Positions 58,201-64,000 of a stretch of DNA of 64,000 nucleotides are shown here, in pieces. The notes beneath the pieces were generated by a model. It was not told the origin of the DNA. It searched no databases and was given only the letters and a program-made list of their open reading frames with translations. The translations under genes were made by a program, and so were the position numbers. Location: the NCBI GenBank assembly GCA_964036665.1, contig OZ038532.1, positions 11,302,537 to 11,366,536 on the forward strand. Reading direction: 5' to 3'. The first letter of the stretch is position 1. Each line of letters begins with the position of its first letter. Source of the DNA: Gordius sp. MW1 (Eukaryota > Nematomorpha > Gordioida > Gordea > Gordiidae).

Positions 58201-60406
58201 TTTAATTTATAATAATCTTGTTTTTTCCTTGTTAGATGTTAATTCGTAATTATAAGGTAAAATACATTTCGACGATTTCAAAAGTTACAAATCTTCATAT
58301 GAGAAAGTGTTAAATGGGGCCCGAGTGCTGTGAGAGCCCACAGCTCTTTTTGTTGATAATAAAGGGTATAAATTGGCTAGCGAAATCAAAATTTTCATAT
58401 TAAAATCGCGCTTGTTGTTACATTAAAATGTGTTGGAATATTGGAAAAGCGTATTAAGCTTTATAAAAGGCAATCACCACTTTTCAAAAATGCCAGAACA
58501 GTAGGAAACTATATAACTTTTAAATCTTTCGTATTTTATTTAAAGCCTTGGGATCTTAATTGTAGTTGAAACGTGCAATCAAGTAAATGCACTTAACTTA
58601 CATTCCCATATCGAGAAAAAGCTTTTAAATACTTAATTTTTGTAAACTCTTTTCGCTAGGTACATTTGCTCTTCGATTTTCTGATTGTGGATCGGGGCAT
58701 CACGCCTTCTATCAATGCCGCCTGGATATTTTCGGTCATTATGATTAGCGCCATGGCAGGCAACGTATTTGCCGCGGTGATGGGCATTTTTGTTAGTCCC
58801 GATAAGTCGGGAAATTCTTCGGAAAATTCAGCCGAACACAAGGAGGAAAACGAAACAAAGCGATACAGCTTTACTACCGCTCAATACTCCAAATGTTGGA
58901 TCTTCAATTTGTGCACCCTGGTATCATGTTCAAATTGCGCGCCTAGTTATGATTTTTTTCAAAACCCTGATTTAAGTTTATTCGATTAAATAAATCATTG
59001 ATATTGATTGATCTTTTACATAACAATTTTGAAAATTAAATATTGCTTTTGCCCGAAGCAGCAATCGAGATTTAAATCTATATAGGCTTGTCTTTTTAAC
59101 TGAATCAGCGTTAAGAATAACAGAGCTTTGACTACAAATAATGAATTTATCTGTGGAACGCAATTAATAATTAATTTAATAAATATTTAAAAATTTTTTT
59201 AAATATCATTAGGAATCCTATAATGTGAAGCAGAATTAAACGCAATTTGGATTTAGAATATAATGTAAGACACGGCCTAGGCCAATCAATTTGTATCAGG
59301 CTTTTCTTACAGAATTTTTTTATTTTTATACATTAAACCCTTATTATTCTTTTTCAAATAAATGCTATGGGATCCCTTGAATTTCTTACGCGTTTAAACT
59401 ACAAATTTGAATTTCAAGGCAGATATATCATGTTTGGCAAATAAACAGGTTTAATCCTTGAATTCTTTATCACATTAGGTCCACGGACTTATGGCGACCC
59501 CCCTACTCCTAGCTTCGAAACGTTACGACATGCTTTGCTTGGTGGCGGTGTGCTTCGGTTTTCCCTACGGCATCAAAATGGCTCTGGGGCCCACAATTTG
59601 CGTCGACCTTTTCGGCGTTAAAAACTTGCCTTTTATATACGGATACACGATGCTGGCTTCAGGAACTGGAATTCTGGTTTCCCCTCCACTAGGCGGTAAC
59701 ATTACAATTATTTTATTAACACTATTAAAGCAAAGATTATTATTTAAGCTCTTTAATTACAATGGATCCGGCAATGGAAATATTTATTGATACATTTATT
59801 TATACCCACTTTTTTAATATTAGGTAAAAAATCAATAATCTGTAAATAACTTAAGTTTACGCTACGACAACCAGTAATTACCTGTTATGTTGAGCAGTCT
59901 TATTAATTCAAAATGATTAAAGATGGAATATTCTATTGTTTAAAATCGTAATTGAGTAAGCGCTTTGACTTTTTGTTTTACATTCCGTGGGATTTTAACT
60001 AATGCATAATTTATCTAGGGTAAAAGGTAACCAAATTGTTATCTTTAACATTGGCCCTTAACTAATTTATTGGTGACAAGCGGTCCCAATTGAATCATTA
60101 AATATACAATACAAAGATCAGATCTTTTTCTGGCTTCTTAATATTGGTCATTAATCAATCTAATGCTTAATTGCAGGTTTCTTAGTGGACCTTACCAAAA
60201 ATTACGTCGTTACATTTTGGTTGAGTGCCGGATTGTCAGTCCTGTCATGCATTTTATTTACCATACTCTTGACCATGGAGACCAGAAAAAAGGCCAGACC
60301 CATAACGCCTCCAAGACTAAAGATTCAGCAAGTGTACAAAGAAAAATTCAATGATACAACGGACGATTCATTGTTAAACCAAACACCAAGCATATTAGCG
60401 ACGTAA
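52262..60406 (+). CDS. SLC16-type monocarboxylate transporter (MCT), seven exons
   Basis: Exons: 52262-52466, 52655-52798, 56673-57209, 58027-58136 (or from 58030), 58660-58920, 59479-59695, 60177-60406; all GT-AG and in phase, 567 aa. Major-facilitator fold with about 12 membrane segments. The family motif before TM1 is PDSGWSYIV (usual PDGGWGW). The second signature near TM5 is AYFTKMNQRSFAQGLSLTGG at about 133-152 (usual YF-KRR-LA-GLA-AG). A hydrophilic loop of some 110 residues, mostly exon 3, lies between TM6 and TM7, as in all MCTs. Later landmarks are FGFPYGIKMALGP and VSPPLGGFLVDLTKNY. The C-terminal tail is cytosolic. Role: proton-linked or facilitative transport of monocarboxylates or related solutes across the plasma membrane; the substrate cannot be predicted. 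Intron 2 is 3.9 kb and hosts MITEs; the others are 188-817 nt. The ATG at 52262 gives the usual short N-terminus. Confidence 0.93.
54922..55078. mobile_element. MITE in transporter intron 2
   Basis: CATGGGCGCAGTTAATAGAGGGG at the left and CCAATGCTGGCTATCCCCATG at the right; the interior matches 34770-34935. TTAATAGC before and TTAATGGC after form an 8-bp target duplication with one mismatch. Confidence 0.8.
55312..55420 (-). mobile_element. Fragment of the TAGAGCCCTGCA hAT-type MITE in intron 2
   Basis: CTAGAGCCCTGAAAAATTGC, then GACCCGGTGATTTAATATGCCCGAGCCCGACCTGAGCCC: same start and CCCGAGCC composition as the right end of the 62155-62823 copy, inverted. The opposite end is lost. Confidence 0.6.
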
Positions 60407-60510
60407 TTCTGGTTACATATTTGTAGTTTGAGTATATTCTATATCATTTTTCTTTAAAATTAGTTGCATCTTTATATATTAAGAATAATTTTAATTGCGA
60501 TTGTTAAAAG

Positions 60511-60516
60511 ATTAAA
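60511..60516 (+). terminator. Candidate poly(A) signal of the transporter
   Basis: ATTAAA about 105 nt after the stop codon; no AATAAA occurs closer. Weak support. Confidence 0.35.
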
Positions 60517-60869
60517 TAATTTGTAAGAATGAGAGAAAAGATGATTTGGTTAAAAGTGATATATTCTTGGTGGAAAGTTTCATTCTAGTAGGAAGGATGA
60601 GGATCTTGAGCTATAAGTACTCATCAAAGATATAGGGGGCGGGGTGTGAGGGTAGAGAATTACAATTAATATTTAAAGCTTTTAAACCCATTATGTAAAA
60701 ACTTATGCTTGGATTGGGTTGAATCGAAAATGCAGGTTTCGAATACAAATAGCTCCAAACTCCAATTAAGAGTCTATATGCTAAGATGTCAAATTTTCAG
60801 TTGAAAAAGTTTATTACAGTCGTGGTCACCGCCGTGTAATTAAATTCGCTGTCTTATTTATCCACCGAA

Positions 60870-61290
60870 TCGATAAACTTATCTTCCTTCTTTATCGTGT
60901 AATTGGCCCACAGTAGTGAGAATGTTTTGATCAATTTCTTCCATCTTGATCATGTAGGTTCCCTCTACTGCTCCCGAGCTTTCGTTCCATTCCAACTCGT
61001 CCTTTCCAAGCAGGCTATGGGTGGCCTATTTTTTTTTTTTATCTTTTTGCAACCTCAATGCTCTTCCCCGTCAACGTGTCCACATTCCATGCTCCATTCT
61101 CGCCACAACTAGATTCATTAAACGCTTTTTTTGTTAGTAAGGCATCAACTCTGTGTATTTGTCGCATTGAACGGGCCGAAGATGCACTGTGTGTAGAGCT
61201 TTATTTAAAACTATCATCATTTTTGCGTGCGTTTTTACAGCAGTTTCTAGCCACGGACTTGGGACCGTCGTTGGTAGAGTTACTCAGGAT
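60870..61290 (-). mobile_element. RTE-type LINE fragment, 5' part joined to 3' end (internal deletion)
   Basis: Read on the reverse strand, about 61110-61040 gives WNVDTLTGKSIEVAKR, like the endonuclease start (WNVRTL). About 60950-60880 has GATCAAGATGGAAGAAATTGATC...CTGTGGGCCAATTACACGATAAAGA, which matches the 3' end of the LINE near 49735-49800. So only the two ends remain. 61110-61290 may be its 5' UTR. Confidence 0.55.
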
Positions 61291-61300
61291 TTGTGTATAA

Positions 61301-62154
61301 ATTATCTTTTATTTGCATTAACCGTAACTATTATTCCTACTTTTCATAGCTTACTTAACTAATTTAGTATTATGTAATACACATTCTTAATAAAAGCGAC
61401 AACCACTCAAACCCTGATACCCCAAAGTTTCGAAAAATTGGGGACAATTTTAGGGGCTGTTCCAAGTAGTGATGGCGAAAGATTGTTATCATTTTAACAT
61501 TTTTAAATTTTTGTTGGGGAAAGGTGCGAAAAGCTCGGATAATTTGATGATAATCTTCTCGAACATCAATTATGAGTGTATTTTTAATTCATGAATTTTT
61601 CCAGATTTTGTGCTTTATATTAAACAAAAAATATTAAATGGTTTGTGCACTTTAATAGAATGCCAAGATCAAATGAAGAATCAATGGAAATAGTTGCCTA
61701 ACCCACGCCTTGTGATATATACACCAAACAAGTTTATCAAGTGCCCGTATTGGCTCAACACTTTTAAACTATAATTTAGATAGATCATGATCTTCAATTT
61801 GAATATTTTGTTAATTTTATATGTTGTATAATATATTATATTTTTACACATGCATTTATTTGTATATACACTTTTGCACAAAGTCAAATAAAGTAGTTAT
61901 GAAATGCATCGAAAGTGCCTTATTACAGGGAAAATGAAATGTTGATAGGCAACGATTTAAAGCAATATTGAGGCATTAAACGAAGCTTTAAGGTTCTTTT
62001 GGGTCAGGTCAAACCCCGAGAATTTTGAATAATTACTACATTAGCCTCTAGACATTTATTAATGTTGAAATGTTATGCTTACAAAGAGCTAAAAGTTTAT
62101 CTTCCAAAAATCAAGTTATTATCATTTATAGTTGATGTCCTCTTTACCTTGACT
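61301..62154. other. AT-rich non-coding stretch
   Basis: No gene or repeat boundary recognised. Confidence 0.4.
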
Positions 62155-62823
62155 AGAGCCCTGCACGGGCCGGGCTGTGCAGAAATTTATAAATAGTCAA
62201 ACCTCGGGCTCGAGTCGGGCCTGGTGAGTCTACCCGACCCGAGGTTTGAGCCCGGCCTGATAATGAGTCGGCCCAACCCAAGGCCCGAGCCCGGCCCGAA
62301 TTGAATTAAAGCAAACTAATCTTTTATAAGATATGATTTAAATAAACTCAACTCGATATTAAATTAATATCTTTACATAATATAGCTGCCAAACTTCAGC
62401 TTTTTCCCCCTATCTATTATTATAATATAACTGACCTGAATTGCAAATTTTATTCTAGTATTTAAATATATTCATAGTAGCTGTTAAAGCTTTAGAAATA
62501 AGATATGTAAATATTTCGAAAAGTTTTTTTATATGGAACTCTTAAATAAAATATATTAAAAGTTATATTTTTAGCTTTAAATTATAGCTAAATATATTGT
62601 AACAAGTGAAAATGGATTTTTTTATTTTAAACTTATCCTAGTTGTACATTACGTGTAATAACAATCTAATGCATTTTATATTAAATTTTTCAAAAGTTTT
62701 ATATGAAAAATCGGGTCGGGCTCGGTGCCAAAAAGAAAAAAGTCTTCCGGGCTCAGGCAAAATAAAAATGGAGAAGTGGCGGGCCGGGCTAGGGCAGAAG
62801 AAATTTTATTTTGCAGGGCTCTA
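62155..62823. mobile_element. Complete 669-bp hAT-type MITE, TAGAGCCCTGCA terminal inverted repeats
   Basis: Perfect 12-bp ends: TAGAGCCCTGCA at 62155 and TGCAGGGCTCTA ending at 62823. The left subterminal region alternates CGGGCTCGAGTCGGGCC / GACCCGAGGTTTGAGCCCGG words, the right has CGGGTCGGGCTCGG and GGGCCGGGCTAGG. The middle is AT-rich. No clean target duplication was found. Partial relatives lie at 30508, 43902 and 55312. Superfamily assignment rests on the AGAGCCCTGC-type start. Confidence 0.8.
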
Positions 62824-63284
62824 ATTCTGACCAACGGAGTGTAATTAGGGTGAATATAATAGATTAAATATTGAATTTAAAGATACGGCAATTTTTTGAA
62901 TATTATTAGCTGAATTGAAATTTTTTGAATAGCAACTTATTCTCTTTATTATATCCTTTATATAGTATAAGTATATACACGAGAAAAAAGATTGATTTCC
63001 ATGGGCGATATCCACCCCTAGACGTTAAAAAAATAGGGTTGAAGAAGTGGGTATAAAGGAAAGTGATGGCACGAGTTTTTTTAATATTAACTTTTTTTGT
63101 ATTTTAAAAATTTATATTGTATATTAAATGTCCCACATGAAGTAAAAATTAAACTATGACAAAAACAGGTCTTAAAATTAGGCTGTGTGCTATTCTATTT
63201 AAATTTTATTTTTTTTATTCATATGGGTTTATTATTAAACGTAAGTTCAAATTTTAAAACGGCATGTAAAATATAAGATTAATC
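62824..63284. other. AT-rich non-coding stretch
   Basis: Nothing supported; a CATGGGCGATATCCACCCC word near 63000 may be a decayed MITE end. Confidence 0.4.
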
Positions 63285-63473
63285 AAAAACTCGGGCCTTC
63301 GGCCCTCGTGGGAAGGGGGGAAGAGAAGGGCGAACTCTTCTATACTCTGTATAAAAGTAGCATATTTGCTATGCAATTTATGGGCGAGAAAGGTGGGAAG
63401 GGGCGAGAATGCCTATAGGGGGGTATTAAATGCAAAATGATTAGTTAATTATTTATCAAATATTTTGCACTCT

Positions 63474-63493
63474 CCGGGATTCGAACCCACATT
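63474..63493 (-). other. tRNA T-arm-like (B-box) motif in the Helentron-like repeat
   Basis: CTCTCCGGGATTCGAACCCAC reads on the reverse strand as GTGGGTTCGAATCCCGGAGAG, a T-arm with half of an acceptor stem. It recurs at about 63978-63998. No partner acceptor strand, D-arm or A-box was found, so it is not a tRNA gene; it may be a captured SINE or tRNA 3' half. Confidence 0.5.
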
Positions 63494-63749
63494 AATAGAG
63501 GCATAAGCTTTTGTAGGGGCACAGGGAACCATATAAGTAGAGGTATAGGCCCTTGTAGGGGAGGGCATAGGGTAATATCGATGTTAACCAATTCAAAAGT
63601 GAAAATTAAAATTTCGATCTTAATTAATGGTCATTTTTTTCATTGCTAAGTAGCAATTATCAGAATTTAAAAATTAGGTTTTTAATTTTATGATAAATTA
63701 CCAGGGGTAGACAAAAATTAATGTAATTTGAAAAAAAATATATACATAC

Positions 63750-64000
63750 AAAAAGTCAGCAGCCAACGGACGGCCAAAAAGCCATATTATCAATGGTATT
63801 AACAAGAACAATCATAATAGTCAAAAAAAACGAAAAAAATAATTGCGATTCACTTTTGGCCAATGGTCATTTCATTCCATTGGTCAGCAGCCAACCGACG
63901 GCCAAAAAGTCTTATTATCAATGGTATTAACAAGAACAATATATTAATTTAAACAAAAAAAAATAAAAAAATTTGGCCTCTCCGGGATTCGAACCCACAT
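63750..64000 (-). repeat. Tandem units of the Helentron-like element (inverted copy)
   Basis: GTCAGCAGCCAACGGACGGCCAAAAAG at 63757 and GTCAGCAGCCAACCGACGGCCAAAAAG at about 63883 are about 126 bp apart, with AATGGTATTAACAAGAACAAT and TTGGCCAATGGTCATTT between. These are the same units as at 1690-2160, in opposite orientation. Confidence 0.8.

Larger units (their letters stand above)
63285..64000 (-). mobile_element. Second copy of the Helentron-like family, inverted, running off the window
   Basis: On the reverse strand the 3' stem-loop (GGGCC-GAA-GGCCC) is at about 63291-63308, preceded by the pyrimidine tract and the subterminal repeat GCCCATAAATTGCATAGC at about 63367-63384. The conserved stretch CTATAGGCATTCTCGCCCC...CACCTTTCTCGCCC is nearly the same as at 2740-2775. 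The tandem units follow from about 63750. The other end lies beyond 64000. Confidence 0.65.

Noticed and set aside
58780-58989. Ending transporter exon 5 at the GTTAGT or GTGATG donors, or running to the stop at 58989
   Set aside because: Using the GTATCA donor at 58921 keeps the TM9 stretch YSKCWIFNLCTL, which aligns with other MCTs and is in phase with exon 6.
63474-63560. A tRNA gene
   Set aside because: Only the T-arm half is present; no acceptor partner, D-arm or anticodon arm could be folded.
1-64000. CRISPR arrays, bacterial operons, Polinton-type capsid genes or rRNA genes
   Set aside because: None seen. The direct repeats are 110-150 bp minisatellite units, not short spaced repeats, and every multi-exon gene has spliceosomal introns.

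Overview
The window looks like an animal (metazoan) nuclear genome: AT-rich, gene-poor and full of transposable elements. Four host genes can be read through their introns: CASC3/Barentsz (exon junction complex), a homolog of human C15orf61, a SIX1/2 (sine oculis) homeobox gene and an SLC16-type monocarboxylate transporter. All four are broadly conserved animal genes. I cannot name the phylum. Many introns are extremely short (34-45 nt), sit mostly in the 5' part of genes, and occur alongside introns of several hundred to several thousand bases. That pattern is known from some flatworms and other small-intron invertebrates.

Layout. 1-3.4 kb: a decayed hAT (ZMYM1-like/DUF4371) transposase copy split by a Helentron-like non-autonomous element with internal tandem repeats. 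3.7-4.3 kb: a tandem array. 5.6-15.5 kb: LTR-retrotransposon fossils. Two Gypsy pieces lie tail to tail, followed by a nearly complete Gypsy copy with matching LTRs and a 5-bp target duplication. 15.8-20.6 kb: a compact gene island, CASC3 (+, nine exons) facing the C15orf61 homolog (-, three exons) tail to tail. 20.98-24.19 kb: a 3.2-kb foldback element with mirrored arrays of a ~128-bp unit and exact 8-bp target duplications. 24.4-28.7 kb: another broken Gypsy copy carrying a 358-bp MITE. 28.7-39.4 kb: non-coding DNA with many small G-run MITEs. 39.4-42.3 kb: SIX1/2 (two exons). 42.4-51.6 kb: MITEs, RTE-like LINE pieces, a poly(A)-tailed LINE end and a TCTCG-rich repeat. 52.3-60.4 kb: the transporter (seven exons). 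60.9-64 kb: a LINE piece, a hAT-type MITE, and an inverted second copy of the Helentron-like family seen at the left end.

The four host genes do not form a pathway. CASC3 works in nuclear and cytoplasmic mRNA handling, C15orf61 is a small, probably mitochondrial protein of unknown function, SIX1/2 is a developmental transcription factor (with Eya), and the transporter is a plasma-membrane carrier. All exon boundaries were derived by hand from splice dinucleotides, phase and family similarity; no transcript data were available.
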